This document shows, one piece after another, positions 17,770-27,320 of a stretch of DNA of 64,000 bases. The position numbers and the translations under genes are program-made. Origin of the DNA: an uncultured Jannaschia sp. (GTDB lineage Bacteria > Pseudomonadota > Alphaproteobacteria > Rhodobacterales > Rhodobacteraceae); assembly GCF_947503795.1 (NCBI RefSeq), contig NZ_CANNEZ010000001.1, forward strand, positions 425,001-489,000, in the 5' to 3' direction. Below the pieces are notes generated by a model. It did no database searches, was not told the origin of the DNA, and worked only from the letters and a program-made list of their open reading frames with translations. Every line of letters begins with the position of its first letter. The stretch's first letter is position 1.

Positions 17770-19376
17770 CCGCGCTTCTCGAGGTCCGCGACCTGCGCAT
17801 CGCCTTCCGCCAAGACGGCGTGACGACCGAAGCGGTTCGCGGCGTGTCCTTCACCGTCGAGAAGGGCGAGACCGTGGCCCTCGTGGGCGAGAGCGGGAGC
17901 GGCAAGTCGATCACGGCGCTCTCGACCGTCTCGCTCCTGCCCGACAGTGCGCAGGTCTCGGGATCGGTGACCTATGACGGCGCGCAGATGATCGGGGCCG
18001 ACGAGGCCGAGCTGCGCCGCGTGCGCGGCAACGATGTCAGCTTCATCTTTCAGGAGCCGATGACCTCGCTCAACCCGCTGCACACGATCGAGAAGCAGCT
18101 CGCCGAGTCGATCCGCCTGCACCAGGGGCTTGAGGGCGACGCGGTGCGCGCGAAGATTCTCGACCTGCTCGACAAGGTCGGCATTCAGGACGCCGAGAGC
18201 CGGTTGCCCTCCTATCCGCACCAGCTGTCCGGCGGGCAGCGGCAGCGGGTCATGATCGCCATGGCGCTGGCCAACGGGCCGGAGCTTCTGGTCGCGGACG
18301 AGCCGACGACGGCGCTGGACGTGACGATCCAGGCGCAGATCCTCGAACTCCTCGCCGATCTCAAGCGCGAGGAGGGCATGTCGATGCTCTTCATCACCCA
18401 TGATCTCGGGATCGTGCGGCGCTTCGCCGACCGGGTCTGCGTGATGGAGAAGGGGGTCATCGTCGAGACCGGCCCCGTGGCCGAGATCTTCGACCGGCCA
18501 CAGCATCCCTATACGCGGAAGCTTCTGGCCGCCGAGCCGACCGGGCGACCCGATCCGGTGCCCGCAGACGCGCCCGAGATCGTGTCGACCGAGCACCTGA
18601 AGGTCTGGTTCCCGATCCAGAAGGGCCTCCTGAAACGGACGGCGGGTTACGTGAAGGCCGTCAACGACGCGACGCTGAGCGTGCGCGCGGGCGAGACGGT
18701 GGGCATCGTCGGCGAGAGCGGGTCGGGCAAGACGACGCTGGCGCTGGCGATCATGCGGCTGATTTCGTCCGAGGGCGCGATCACGCTGGAGGGCCGCCGC
18801 ATCGACGGGTTGAAGTCCAAGGCCTTGCGCCCGCTCCGCCAAGCGATGCAGATCGTGTTCCAGGACCCCTACGGCTCGCTCAGCCCGCGCATGACGGTGG
18901 CCGAGATCGTGGCCGAGGGTCTCAAGCTGCACGACACGGGCGATACGCGCCCCCACCGCGACCAGGTGGCCGAGATCCTGACCGAGGTGGGCATCGACCC
19001 CGCCGCGATGGACCGGTACCCGCACGAGTTCTCGGGCGGGCAGCGGCAGCGGATCGCTATCGCGCGGGCCATGATCCTGCGCCCGAAGCTCGTCGTGCTG
19101 GATGAGCCGACCAGCGCGCTCGACCAGACGGTGCAGGTGCAGGTGGTGGAACTGCTGCGCGACCTGCAGGCGAAGTATGGCCTCGCCTATCTCTTCATCA
19201 GTCACGATCTGAAGGTCGTGCGCGCGCTCAGCCACAAGGTGATGGTGATGAAGCGCGGCGACGTGGTCGAGTCTGGCGACGCGGCCCAAATCTTCGACGC
19301 GCCCGCCGACCCCTATACGCGCGCGCTGATGGCGGCGGCGTTCGATCTTAAGGCGGCGGAGGCGATCCCGGCCTGA
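17766..19376 (+). CDS. yejF: Peptide ABC transporter ATPase with two nucleotide-binding domains (YejF)
   Basis: This 536-aa protein is two fused ABC ATPases. The first has Walker A GESGSGKS (41-48), LSGGQRQR and [12 protein letters not shown]. The second has GESGSGKTT (about 318-326), FSGGQRQR and [12 protein letters not shown]. Each half carries an oligopeptide-transporter C-terminal extension ([16 protein letters not shown]). The fused form is the rule for YejF. It completes the yejABEF operon, which lacks an obvious regulator. Confidence 0.95.
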   Translation: MTALLEVRDLRIAFRQDGVTTEAVRGVSFTVEKGETVALVGESGSGKSITALSTVSLLPDSAQVSGSVTYDGAQMIGADEAELRRVRGNDVSFIFQEPMTSLNPLHTIEKQLAESIRLHQGLEGDAVRAKILDLLDKVGIQDAESRLPSYPHQLSGGQRQRVMIAMALANGPELLVADEPTTALDVTIQAQILELLADLKREEGMSMLFITHDLGIVRRFADRVCVMEKGVIVETGPVAEIFDRPQHPYTRKLLAAEPTGRPDPVPADAPEIVSTEHLKVWFPIQKGLLKRTAGYVKAVNDATLSVRAGETVGIVGESGSGKTTLALAIMRLISSEGAITLEGRRIDGLKSKALRPLRQAMQIVFQDPYGSLSPRMTVAEIVAEGLKLHDTGDTRPHRDQVAEILTEVGIDPAAMDRYPHEFSGGQRQRIAIARAMILRPKLVVLDEPTSALDQTVQVQVVELLRDLQAKYGLAYLFISHDLKVVRALSHKVMVMKRGDVVESGDAAQIFDAPADPYTRALMAAAFDLKAAEAIPA

Positions 19377-19383
19377 CGGGGGT

Positions 19384-20664
19384 CTAGCTGCCCTGAACGA
19401 CGTCGCAATCGACTTCGCGGGCGCGCAGCCGGGTGCAGGCGCGCTCGGCCTCGCGTTCCGACAGCCCGACGAAGCTGGGGTCATAGCCGCCCTGAGCCTG
19501 GTTCACCTGTCGCAGCGCGTCGTCGAGCGTGTCGAGCTCCTGCAGCGCCGTCCGCAGCAGAAGCTTGTCGGCCGCCGAGCGCGACGGCTGGCGACTGAGC
19601 GAGATCGCGAAGACGCGCCCGCCGGATGTCGAGGCGCGGGTGACGACCTCGCGCGGGGCGGGGACCGCGGCCTGTTCCTCGATCGCGACGGGGCGCGGCG
19701 CGGGCGTCACGGTCGAGGGAAGCGTCGCCGAGGCGAAGAGCTGGACACCGAGGGTCCCGCGCATGATCGGGCGGACCGACACCGCGGGCGCCGAGGGGCC
19801 GGGCCGCGATGCGCCGTTATAGACGGGCAGGGCGGGGCGCCGTTCGGTCACGTGCCGGGGCGCGCGGTCGAAGCCCATGTCCAGAAGCTCGGCGATGCGC
19901 GCGTTGCGCGCCGCCGTCGAGCGGCCGCCGAAGACCGTGGCGATGATCCGAACCCCGCCCCGCTCGGCCGAGGAGACGAGGTTGAAGCCCGCCGCGCGGG
20001 TGTAGCCGGTCTTGATGCCGTCCGCGCCGCGATAGGCCGCCAAGAGCTTGCGGTTTGTGTTGCGCACCTGGGTGATGCCCGCATCGGTCGAGACCCGCGA
20101 GAAGAGGTTGTAATATTGAGGATAATCGTAAAACAGCCGCCGTCCCATCGTGGTCATGTCGCGGGCGGTGCTGAGATGGCCCGACTGCGTGAGGCCGTGG
20201 GCGTTGTGGAAGGTCGTCGATCCCATCCCGAGGGCGCGGGCGGTGCGGGTCATGCGCTCGGCGAAGGCCTGCTCCGAGCCGCTGATCGCCTCGCCGATGG
20301 CAGTCGCGGCGTCGTTGGCGGATTTCACGGCGGCGGCGCGGATCAGGTAGCGAAAGGCGATCTTCTGTCCGGCGCGCAGGCCCAGCTTCGAGGGCTGTTC
20401 ATTGGCGGCGTTGCGCGAGATTCGGACCTCGGTGTCCAGCGTGATCTCGCCCAGGCGCACGGCCTCGAAGGCGACGTAAAGCGTCATCATCTTCGTCAGC
20501 GAGGCGGGATGCAGGCGTGCGTCGGCATTGCGCGACCGGAGAACCTCGCCGGTGCGTGCGTCGATCACCATCTCCGCATAAGGCGCGGCCTGCGCCGGAA
20601 GGGCCAGGAGAAGGGCGACGATAAGCGGCATCAGACCCCCGAGGGCCCGCTGGATCATTGTCAT
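19384..20664 (-). CDS. D-alanyl-D-alanine carboxypeptidase with C-terminal SPOR-like domain
   Basis: This 426-aa secreted penicillin-binding protein has a signal peptide (1-26) and the three serine-peptidase motifs: SLTK (Ser55, Lys58), SAN (115-117) and KTG (218-220). It trims the terminal D-Ala of peptidoglycan stem peptides. A Pro/Ala linker (about 270-345) leads to a SPOR-like domain, GGRVFAISLSRQPSRSAADKLL with two late cysteines. SPOR domains bind denuded septal glycan, so action at the division site is likely. It converges on yejF with a 7-bp gap. Confidence 0.92.
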   Translation of the reverse strand: MTMIQRALGGLMPLIVALLLALPAQAAPYAEMVIDARTGEVLRSRNADARLHPASLTKMMTLYVAFEAVRLGEITLDTEVRISRNAANEQPSKLGLRAGQKIAFRYLIRAAAVKSANDAATAIGEAISGSEQAFAERMTRTARALGMGSTTFHNAHGLTQSGHLSTARDMTTMGRRLFYDYPQYYNLFSRVSTDAGITQVRNTNRKLLAAYRGADGIKTGYTRAAGFNLVSSAERGGVRIIATVFGGRSTAARNARIAELLDMGFDRAPRHVTERRPALPVYNGASRPGPSAPAVSVRPIMRGTLGVQLFASATLPSTVTPAPRPVAIEEQAAVPAPREVVTRASTSGGRVFAISLSRQPSRSAADKLLLRTALQELDTLDDALRQVNQAQGGYDPSFVGLSEREAERACTRLRAREVDCDVVQGS

Positions 20665-20917
20665 GGTGCGACTGCTCTGTCTGCCGTACGGGCCGACTTT
20701 GCGTCGGTCCCAATTGCTATGAGGGTAACCGCAGGCGGGCCCCGGAATCCACCCTCGAACGGTCTTGCCCCGAAATTACCCCGATCTGTTGCGGGATCCC
20801 CAGATGTGGGGTCAGGGCGGCGTTCGGCCTACCAATCCCGGCGTGGAATGTGGCAGGATCGTGGCACCGGACGCCCCCCATGTGGCCCGGGCGACTCTAC
20901 GCACGAATGGATCGACC

Positions 20918-21826
20918 ATGACCGAGACCTCGACCCCCCGCGCCGCCGCGGCCCCCGACCATGCCAGGCGCGAGGCCGCGGCTTGGTTTCGCACGCTGCG
21001 CGACCGAATCGTCGCGGCCTTCGAGGCGCTCGAGGACGTGGCCAGCCCCCATGCCGATATGCCCGCCGGACGGTTCGAGGTGACGCCCACGACACGCAGC
21101 TCCGACGACGGCTCGGACGCAGGCGGCGGGATCATGTCGGTGATGCGGGGCGGTCGGCATTTCGAGAAGGTCGGCGTCAACTGGTCCGAGGTGCACGGGA
21201 CGCTCGCGCCGCGCGCACAGAAGGCGATGGCGGCGCGGGGCGTGCCGGGCATGGCCGAGGATCCCCGCTTCTGGGCCAGCGGCATCAGCCTCGTGGCGCA
21301 TATGCGCAACCCGCACGTGCCTGCGGTCCACATGAACACGCGAATGTTCTGGACGCCCCATGCGTGGTGGTTCGGCGGCGGGTCCGACCTGAACCCCGCG
21401 ATCGAGTATTCCGAGGACACGGCACATTTCCACGGCGAGATGCAGGCCGCCTGCGACGCCCACGAAGCGGGACGCTACGACCGGCTGAAGGAATGGGCCG
21501 ACGAGTATTTCTATGTCCCCCACCGGGGCCGGGCGCGGGGCGTGGGCGGTATCTTCTACGATGATCTCAACACGGGCGACTGGGACGCGGATTTCGCCTT
21601 CACTCGATCCGTGGGCGAGCATTTCCTGCCCGCCTTCGAGCCGTTGGTGGTCAAGCGCCGGGACCAGCCCTGGACCGAGGCCGACAAGGACGCGCAGCTC
21701 GTACATCGCGGGCTCTATGCCGAGTACAACCTCGTCTATGACCGGGGCACCAAGTTCGGGCTCGAGACGGGGCATGATGCAAATGCCGTCCTGATGAGCT
21801 TGCCGCCGCTGGCCAAGTGGATCTGA
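20918..21826 (+). CDS. hemF: Oxygen-dependent coproporphyrinogen III oxidase
   Basis: This 302-aa enzyme oxidatively decarboxylates coproporphyrinogen III to protoporphyrinogen IX in heme synthesis. Family marks are strong: GGGIMSVMRGGRHFEKVGVN, HMNTRMFWTPHAWWFGGGSDLNP, and YFYVPHRGRARGVGGIFYDDLN. The ATG at 20918 gives the family length. The upstream extension in frame has no homology. It is part of a local heme group with hemE and hemC. The 250-bp gap to the divergent carboxypeptidase holds no Fnr-like box that I can see. Confidence 0.96.
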   Translation: MTETSTPRAAAAPDHARREAAAWFRTLRDRIVAAFEALEDVASPHADMPAGRFEVTPTTRSSDDGSDAGGGIMSVMRGGRHFEKVGVNWSEVHGTLAPRAQKAMAARGVPGMAEDPRFWASGISLVAHMRNPHVPAVHMNTRMFWTPHAWWFGGGSDLNPAIEYSEDTAHFHGEMQAACDAHEAGRYDRLKEWADEYFYVPHRGRARGVGGIFYDDLNTGDWDADFAFTRSVGEHFLPAFEPLVVKRRDQPWTEADKDAQLVHRGLYAEYNLVYDRGTKFGLETGHDANAVLMSLPPLAKWI

Positions 21827-21827
21827 C

Positions 21828-22994
21828 CTAGGCCCAGACCGCCCTGAAGTCGCAGGCGTAGCCCTCGCCGTTGAGCCGACCCCCGGTGGCGGCGATCGCG
21901 CCCAGCCGGCCCCATTCGTCGCCGCATTTGGCCGAGGCCCCGTTGCCGCCGCAAAGCACGGTCACCCGGTCCGAGAGCCGTTCGATATAGGGATAGCCCG
22001 TCGCGCTCCAGACCACGGCGCAGGGGCCGGGCATCGTCCGGACGGTGGTGAGGCCCGGCAGGACGGCGCGCATCTCGGCCAGCAGGCGGTCGGCGACCGC
22101 GGCGTCCCCACCCGAACGGAACCACGCGGTCATGTCAGCGGCGCTCTCGATCCGGGGGCTGTCGACCTGGCCGCCGATCTTGAGATAGAGCTTTCCGTCC
22201 GGGTAGCGCACGGGCGGCAGCATGTAGAGGTCGTGGTCCCAGCCCTCGGGCGCCCAGATGACCGACGGCATGGCGGCGAGCCGCGCGCCCTCGGCCTCCG
22301 AGAGTTCCGCGAAGGCGATGGTGCGGGCCCAGACCTTGAGGGCGGGCCGCGCTGGCAGCAGCCCGTCCGAAGCGGCATGGGGGCCTGTGGCGACGATCAC
22401 ATGATCCGCCCCGATCCGCGTCCCGTCGGCCAGCGTCACCGTGCTGTCATCCCGCGCGCGGGCGTGCTGCGTGTAGAGGGTCGCACCGGCCTGCACCGCG
22501 AGCGCCTGGCTTGCCTGCCGCATGGCGCGGGGATCCATCCAGCCGCCGCTGGTCGCCTCGTAGCTCGCGATCGAACCTGGTGGCAGTGCCAGGCCGAGGC
22601 GGGCCCGGACCTCCGCGGTGTCGAGCATCGTCGCGCCGGGCACACCCGCCGCGACCTGCCGAAAGCCGCGTGTCCAATCGGCGAGCGGGCCGTCGGTCGG
22701 CCCGGCCATCAATGCGCCGGTCTCGTGGAATATACGTTGGCCCGACCGCGCCTCGAGGTCGGCGTAGCGCGCGATGGCACGGGCCGAGGCCAGCGCCCAG
22801 TCGGGATCGGCAGCGACATGGCGGGTGATGCGCGCGGCGTCGAAATGGCTGCCGAACGGGCCGGTCCAGCTCTGGACGTCTTCGGGTTCCGGGGCGGCAA
22901 CAAGGGCGACGGATCGCCCCGTCTCGGCCAGATAGCGGGCGCAGGGGGCACCCATCATGCCGCCGCCGATCACGATGAAATCGTAGCTGTCCAT
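21828..22994 (-). CDS. FAD-dependent oxidoreductase (DAO/sarcosine-oxidase-like)
   Basis: This 388-aa flavoenzyme has the N-terminal dinucleotide motif VIGGGMMGAPCARYLAE (about 8-24). The DAO substrate domain carries GGWMDPRAMRQA, and the FAD-closing region VLCGGNGASAKCGDEWGRLG lies near the C-terminus. It probably oxidises an amino or N-methyl amino acid. The precise substrate is unknown. Its stop is one base from the convergent hemF stop. Confidence 0.88.
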   Translation of the reverse strand: MDSYDFIVIGGGMMGAPCARYLAETGRSVALVAAPEPEDVQSWTGPFGSHFDAARITRHVAADPDWALASARAIARYADLEARSGQRIFHETGALMAGPTDGPLADWTRGFRQVAAGVPGATMLDTAEVRARLGLALPPGSIASYEATSGGWMDPRAMRQASQALAVQAGATLYTQHARARDDSTVTLADGTRIGADHVIVATGPHAASDGLLPARPALKVWARTIAFAELSEAEGARLAAMPSVIWAPEGWDHDLYMLPPVRYPDGKLYLKIGGQVDSPRIESAADMTAWFRSGGDAAVADRLLAEMRAVLPGLTTVRTMPGPCAVVWSATGYPYIERLSDRVTVLCGGNGASAKCGDEWGRLGAIAATGGRLNGEGYACDFRAVWA

Positions 22995-23058
22995 GGCGCC
23001 TCAACCGATCGCTTGCCCGCGCGCCAGCCTGCCACGGCTTGGCCGGCCGGTCATCCCG

Positions 23059-23111
23059 TCCTCTGGCCGCAAAATACCTTCGGGGGTCGGCAGGGGGCAG
23101 ACGGCCCCCTG
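23059..23111 (-). repeat. Dispersed intergenic repeat, copy B
   Basis: Read on the minus strand it has an AGGGGGC/GCCCCCT hairpin (arms 23092-23098 and 23104-23110), then CCCCCGAAGGTATTT and GGCCAGAGGA. This is the same layout as 812-865. A second hairpin follows at 23122-23141 (GCGAGGGGC/GCCCCTCGC). It lies downstream of hemE and could double as its terminator. Confidence 0.6.
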
Positions 23112-23151
23112 ACCGGGGAGCGCGAGGGGCTGGCCCCTCGCCCCCGCCCGT

Positions 23152-24195
23152 TCAGCTTGCGGGAACGGAGGCCGTCTCGCGCAGGGTCTCGATCATCAGC
23201 GCGACGTTGTCGGGATCCGCGTCGGGCGTGATGCCATGCCCGAGGTTGAAGATATGCGGCCCGCCCGAGAGCGCGTCGCGGATGCGCCGGACCTCGGAGA
23301 CGAGAGCCTCGCCCCCGGTGACCATGTGCGACGACTTGAGATTGCCCTGCACGCAGCCGTCGGGCTGGACGTGTTCGGCGACCCAGGCGGCGTCGACGCT
23401 GTCATCGACCGCCACGCAATCGGCCCCGGTCGCGGCATGAAAGCCGATATAGCCGTCGCCCGCCTCGCGCGGGAAGGCGATGACCGGCAGGCCGGGGTGG
23501 CGGGCCTTCAGCTCGGATATGATGCGCTTGGCGGGGGCGACCGCGTATTTCGCGAAATCGTCGCCCTTCAGCGACCCGGCCCAGCTATCGAAGATCTTCA
23601 CGACCTCGGCGCCGGCCTGCACCTGCTGGTCGAGATATTCGATCGTGGCCTCGGTAATGCGGTCGAGCAGCGCCTCGAAGGTCGCGCGATCACCGTCCTT
23701 CAGGGCATGGGCCGGAGCCTGGTCGGGCGTGCCGCGCCCGGCGATCATGTAGGTCGCGACCGTCCAGGGCGCGCCCGCGAAGCCGATCAGCGCCACCTCG
23801 GACGGCAGGGCCGAGGCGAGGTTGCGCACGGTCTGGTAGACCGGGGCGAGCGTGTCGTGGATGTCGTCGCCGCCCTTCAGCGCGGCCACGCCCTCGGGTC
23901 CGGTGATGGTCGAGAGGCGCGGGCCCTCGCCGGTGACGAACCAGAGATCGGCCCCCAGCGCCTGCGGCACCAGGAGGATGTCCGCGAAGAGGATCGCCGC
24001 GTCGAACCCGAAGCGGCGGATCGGCTGCAACGTCACCTCGGTCGCAAGGTCCGGGTTGTAGCAGAGCGACAGGAAATCCCCGGCCTCCGCCCGCGTCGCC
24101 TTGTATTCCGGAAGGTAGCGGCCCGCCTGTCGCATCATCCAGATCGGCGGCACGGGCAGGGTCTCTCCGGCGAGGGAGCGCAGCAGGGTTTTCAT
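23152..24195 (-). CDS. hemE: Uroporphyrinogen decarboxylase
   Basis: This 347-aa enzyme converts uroporphyrinogen III to coproporphyrinogen III. It contains the signature [16 protein letters not shown] near residue 17 (with the key Arg pair), the second signature [14 protein letters not shown], and a late HGITPD. Length and motifs are complete. It is divergent from hemC, which acts earlier in the same pathway, with 88 bp between the starts. Confidence 0.97.
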   Translation of the reverse strand: MKTLLRSLAGETLPVPPIWMMRQAGRYLPEYKATRAEAGDFLSLCYNPDLATEVTLQPIRRFGFDAAILFADILLVPQALGADLWFVTGEGPRLSTITGPEGVAALKGGDDIHDTLAPVYQTVRNLASALPSEVALIGFAGAPWTVATYMIAGRGTPDQAPAHALKDGDRATFEALLDRITEATIEYLDQQVQAGAEVVKIFDSWAGSLKGDDFAKYAVAPAKRIISELKARHPGLPVIAFPREAGDGYIGFHAATGADCVAVDDSVDAAWVAEHVQPDGCVQGNLKSSHMVTGGEALVSEVRRIRDALSGGPHIFNLGHGITPDADPDNVALMIETLRETASVPAS

Positions 24196-24283
24196 GGGGG
24201 CAGGGCCTTCGGTCGGTGCGTCTTGTCAACTGTCCCATGCGGCGCGTAGGTGTCAACCGCACTAGACAGACCGGACGCCGCCG
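24196..24283. promoter_or_regulatory. Divergent hemE/hemC promoter region
   Basis: The 88-bp gap must drive both genes. On the minus strand a perfect TTGACA (24256-24251) faces hemE, and another TTGACA lies 22 bp further downstream. The -10 elements are poor. No Fnr or Irr-like palindrome is clear. The promoter placement is tentative. Confidence 0.35.
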
Positions 24284-25225
24284 ATGACGACCTTCTCCCC
24301 CGATCGCCCCCTGAAGATCGGCACGCGCGGCTCACCCCTCGCGCTGGCCCAGGCGCATGAGACGCGGACCCGACTGATGGCCGCGATGGACCTGCCCGAG
24401 GCGGCCTTCGAGATCGCGATCATCAAGGTGACCGGAGACGCGGTACAGGACCGGCCCCTGAAGGAGATCGGGGGCAAGGGGCTGTTCACCCGCGAGATCG
24501 AGGAGGCGCTGCTCGACGGCGGGATCGATATCGCGGTCCATTCGATGAAGGACATGCCGACACTGCAGCCCGAGGGTTTGCTGCTCGACGTCTACCTGCC
24601 GCGCGAGGATGTGCGGGATGCCTTCGTGACGCTGGACGGCGGCTCGATCGCGGACTTGGCCGATGGCGCGCGGGTCGGCACCTCGAGCCTCCGCCGACGG
24701 GCGCAGCTGACGCTTCGGCGCCCGACGCTGGAGGTGGTCGAGTTCCGCGGCAACGTGCAGACCCGAATGGGCAAGCTGCGCGACGGCGTGGCGGACGCGA
24801 CCTTCCTCGCCATGGCGGGGCTGAACCGGCTGGGGATGGGCGAGGTCCCCCGCCGCGCGATGGATCCCGGCGACATGCTGCCCGCCATCGCGCAGGGCGC
24901 CATCGGGATCGAACGGCGCGCGGATGACCACGCGATGGGCGACGTGCTGGCGGCGATCCACGATCACGACACGGGCCTCCGGGTCGAGGCCGAACGCGCT
25001 TTTCTCCGGCAGCTCGACGGCTCCTGCGAAACACCCATCGCGGGGCTGGCGGTGCTCGACGGCGGAACGTTGCGCTTGCGCGGCGAGGTTCTGCGGCCCG
25101 ACGGCTCCGAAGCGCTGGAGGAGGCGGGCGATTGCGTCGCCGGGGACGGACCGGCGCTGGGGATCGAGCTGGCGCGCCGCCTGCTGGACCGCGCGCCGGA
25201 CGGGTTCTTCGACTGGCGGATGTGA
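24284..25225 (+). CDS. hemC: Hydroxymethylbilane synthase (porphobilinogen deaminase)
   Basis: This 313-aa enzyme joins four porphobilinogens into hydroxymethylbilane. It shows IGTRGSPLALAQA, IKVTGD, the KGLFTREIEEAL and HSMKDMP active-site segments, LRRRAQL, and the dipyrromethane-cofactor cysteine in GSCETPIAG (Cys248). The assignment is unambiguous. The stop is directly followed by a 16-bp palindrome. Confidence 0.97.
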   Translation: MTTFSPDRPLKIGTRGSPLALAQAHETRTRLMAAMDLPEAAFEIAIIKVTGDAVQDRPLKEIGGKGLFTREIEEALLDGGIDIAVHSMKDMPTLQPEGLLLDVYLPREDVRDAFVTLDGGSIADLADGARVGTSSLRRRAQLTLRRPTLEVVEFRGNVQTRMGKLRDGVADATFLAMAGLNRLGMGEVPRRAMDPGDMLPAIAQGAIGIERRADDHAMGDVLAAIHDHDTGLRVEAERAFLRQLDGSCETPIAGLAVLDGGTLRLRGEVLRPDGSEALEEAGDCVAGDGPALGIELARRLLDRAPDGFFDWRM

Positions 25226-25241
25226 GCGCAGGCGCCTGCGC
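25226..25241. repeat. Perfect 16-bp palindrome after hemC
   Basis: GCGCAGGCGCCTGCGC directly follows the hemC stop codon. It could fold as a small hairpin at the transcript end or act as a dimer-binding site. No T-tract follows. Confidence 0.4.
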
Positions 25242-25270
25242 ACACCTTGCCCGCATGCTAGGCTGGCCCG

Positions 25271-25759
25271 ATGACGCCGGCCCCCGACTACGCGTTCCGC
25301 CCTGCGACGCTGGATGATCTCGCTCTTCTGGCGGGCTGGCTGGCGGCGCCGCATGTCCGCGAATGGTGGGACGCGGACGAGCCCTATGACGCGGCGGAGC
25401 TGACCGACCCGCGCGTGGCGCGCTGGATCGTATCGGTGGGCGGGCGCCCCTTCGCCTACATGCAGGATTACACGGTGCACGGCTGGGACGACCACCATTT
25501 CGCGCATCTGCCCGAGGGTGCGCGGGGCATCGACCAGTATATCGGAGACCCTGCAATGCTGGGGGCCGGGCACGGCACGGCCTTCATCGGGGCGCGCGTG
25601 CGGGCGCTGTTCGACGCCGGCGCGCCGGTCGTCGCGACCGATCCGCACCCGGACAACGCGCGGGCGATCGCCGCTTATCGAAAGGTCGGGTTCGCCGTGT
25701 CGGGCCCACGCGAAGAGACCGCGTGGGGGCCGATCCTGCCGATGCTGGCGCGGCCCTAG
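25271..25759 (+). CDS. GNAT family acetyltransferase (AAC(6')-like)
   Basis: This 162-aa protein begins with YAFRPATLDDLALLAGWLAAPHVREWW, typical of the aminoglycoside 6'-acetyltransferase/IucB-like GNATs. Its acetyl-CoA region is HGTAFIGARVRALF, followed by TDPHPDNARAIAAYRKVGF. The conserved Asp/Pro/Asn-Ala-Ala motif is present. The substrate cannot be inferred, and resistance should not be assumed. It lies 45 bp after hemC and overlaps the end of gnd by 4 bp, tail to tail. Confidence 0.85.
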   Translation: MTPAPDYAFRPATLDDLALLAGWLAAPHVREWWDADEPYDAAELTDPRVARWIVSVGGRPFAYMQDYTVHGWDDHHFAHLPEGARGIDQYIGDPAMLGAGHGTAFIGARVRALFDAGAPVVATDPHPDNARAIAAYRKVGFAVSGPREETAWGPILPMLARP

Positions 25760-27150
25760 CCCGCCCAGGGCCCGTGCTGATCGGTCTCGCCGTTAATATG
25801 GACGAAGCCGTGCAGGCCGAAGAAGTCGCGCTGCGCCTGGATCATGTTGGCGGTGCCGCGCGCGGTCCGCATGTTGTCGAAATAGGCCAGGCCGGAGGAA
25901 AGCGCGGGCGTCGGGTGCCCGTTCAGCGCCGCTTCGGCCACGACCTGCCGCAGGGCGTCGTGATTGTCCTTCAGGATCGCCGAGAAGGTTTCGGTGCGCA
26001 TCAGGTTGGTGCCCGGCTGCGCGTCGAGGGCGGCGGCCATGTCGTCGAGCATCGTCGAGCGGATGATGCAGCCCTGCCGCCAGATCTGGGCGATCCGGCT
26101 CATGGGAAGATCCCAGCCGAAGTCGCGGGTCGCGGCCGACAGCATCTCGAAGCCCTGCGCATAGCAGAGCACCTTGCCCGCGATCAGCGCGCGCTCCAGC
26201 GTGGCATGGTCGAGCGTGTCGAAGGCTTGCGGCGCGGGGCCGAACACGTCCTCGGTCGCGGCCCGCTCGTCCAGCCGGGCCGAGAGGTTGCGGGCGACGA
26301 CGGCGGCCTCGATGGCGGGGACGGGGGCGAGGCGGTGCTGGCTCTCGATCGCGGTCCAGCGGCCGGTGCCCTTCTGGCCCGCTGCATCGACGATGACCGA
26401 GAGGAGCGGCTCGCCCGTGGTCACGTCGCGGGCGTGTGCCACCTTGCCCGAGATCTCGATCAGGTAGCTTTCCAGCGGACCGTTGTTCCATGCGTCGAAC
26501 ACGTCGCCGATGGCGTCGGGGTCCATGCCATGCCCGTCGCGCAGGATGCCGTAGACCTCGGCGATCATCTGCATGTCCGCATATTCGATGCCGTTATGGA
26601 CCATCTTCACGAAATGGCCCGCCCCGCCGGGACCCATCAGGGCGGCGCAGGGGTCACCCTGATGCTTGGCGGCGATGGCGAGCATGATGTCCTCGACCCG
26701 CGCCCAATGCGCCGGGTCGCCGCCGCCCATGATCGACGGGCCGTGGCGCGCGCCCTCTTCGCCGCCGGACACGCCGACGCCGAGGAAGGGGCCGCGATCG
26801 TCGGCGACGCGGCGGTCGGTGTCGTGGAAATTGGCGTTGCCGCAATCGATGATCAGATCGTCATCGTCCAGAAGCGGGCGCAGGGCGTCGATCTGATCGT
26901 CGACCGCCGCGCCCGCGGGCACCATGAGGATGATGGCGCGCGGCGTGGAGAGGGCTGCGACCAGCTCCTCGAGCGTCTCGGTCGGGGTGATGCGGGGGGC
27001 CAGTTCGCCGGCACCTGCAGCGAAGTCATGCGTGACCTGCGTCGTGCGGTTGAACACCGCGATGTCAAAGCCTTTCTCGGCGATGTTCGAGGCCAGCGCG
27101 GCCCCCATGGTGCCAAGGCCGATCAGCCCGATCCGTGATGTGTCTGACAT
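25756..27150 (-). CDS. gnd: 6-phosphogluconate dehydrogenase (decarboxylating)
   Basis: This 464-aa enzyme turns 6-phosphogluconate into ribulose 5-phosphate with NADPH. It has the nucleotide motif GLIGLGTMGAALA (8-20), the GVSGGEEGARHGPSIM substrate segment, and GGAGHFVKMVHNGIEYADMQ with the catalytic lysine. The late IQAQRDFFGLHGF motif is also typical. It is full length. No zwf or pgl neighbour is visible. Confidence 0.96.
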   Translation of the reverse strand: MSDTSRIGLIGLGTMGAALASNIAEKGFDIAVFNRTTQVTHDFAAGAGELAPRITPTETLEELVAALSTPRAIILMVPAGAAVDDQIDALRPLLDDDDLIIDCGNANFHDTDRRVADDRGPFLGVGVSGGEEGARHGPSIMGGGDPAHWARVEDIMLAIAAKHQGDPCAALMGPGGAGHFVKMVHNGIEYADMQMIAEVYGILRDGHGMDPDAIGDVFDAWNNGPLESYLIEISGKVAHARDVTTGEPLLSVIVDAAGQKGTGRWTAIESQHRLAPVPAIEAAVVARNLSARLDERAATEDVFGPAPQAFDTLDHATLERALIAGKVLCYAQGFEMLSAATRDFGWDLPMSRIAQIWRQGCIIRSTMLDDMAAALDAQPGTNLMRTETFSAILKDNHDALRQVVAEAALNGHPTPALSSGLAYFDNMRTARGTANMIQAQRDFFGLHGFVHINGETDQHGPWAG

Positions 27151-27320
27151 GCCGTGCCTCCCGCGCCATACCGGGCCGACCTAGCCTGCCGCCGGTCCGG
27201 TGGAAAGAGAGAGCGCGCCGAACCGCGCCATGCGGGTACGGGCCGGAAACGGTTCTTTGGGGAGCCGGGCGGTTGAAGAGGCGCCGCCGCCATAGAGAGG
27301 TCGGGCGCGTCCGCGTCTCG

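Noticed and set aside
25271-25759. Aminoglycoside resistance gene
   Set aside because: The AAC(6')-like GNAT group includes many unrelated acetyltransferases. Nothing in the context supports resistance.
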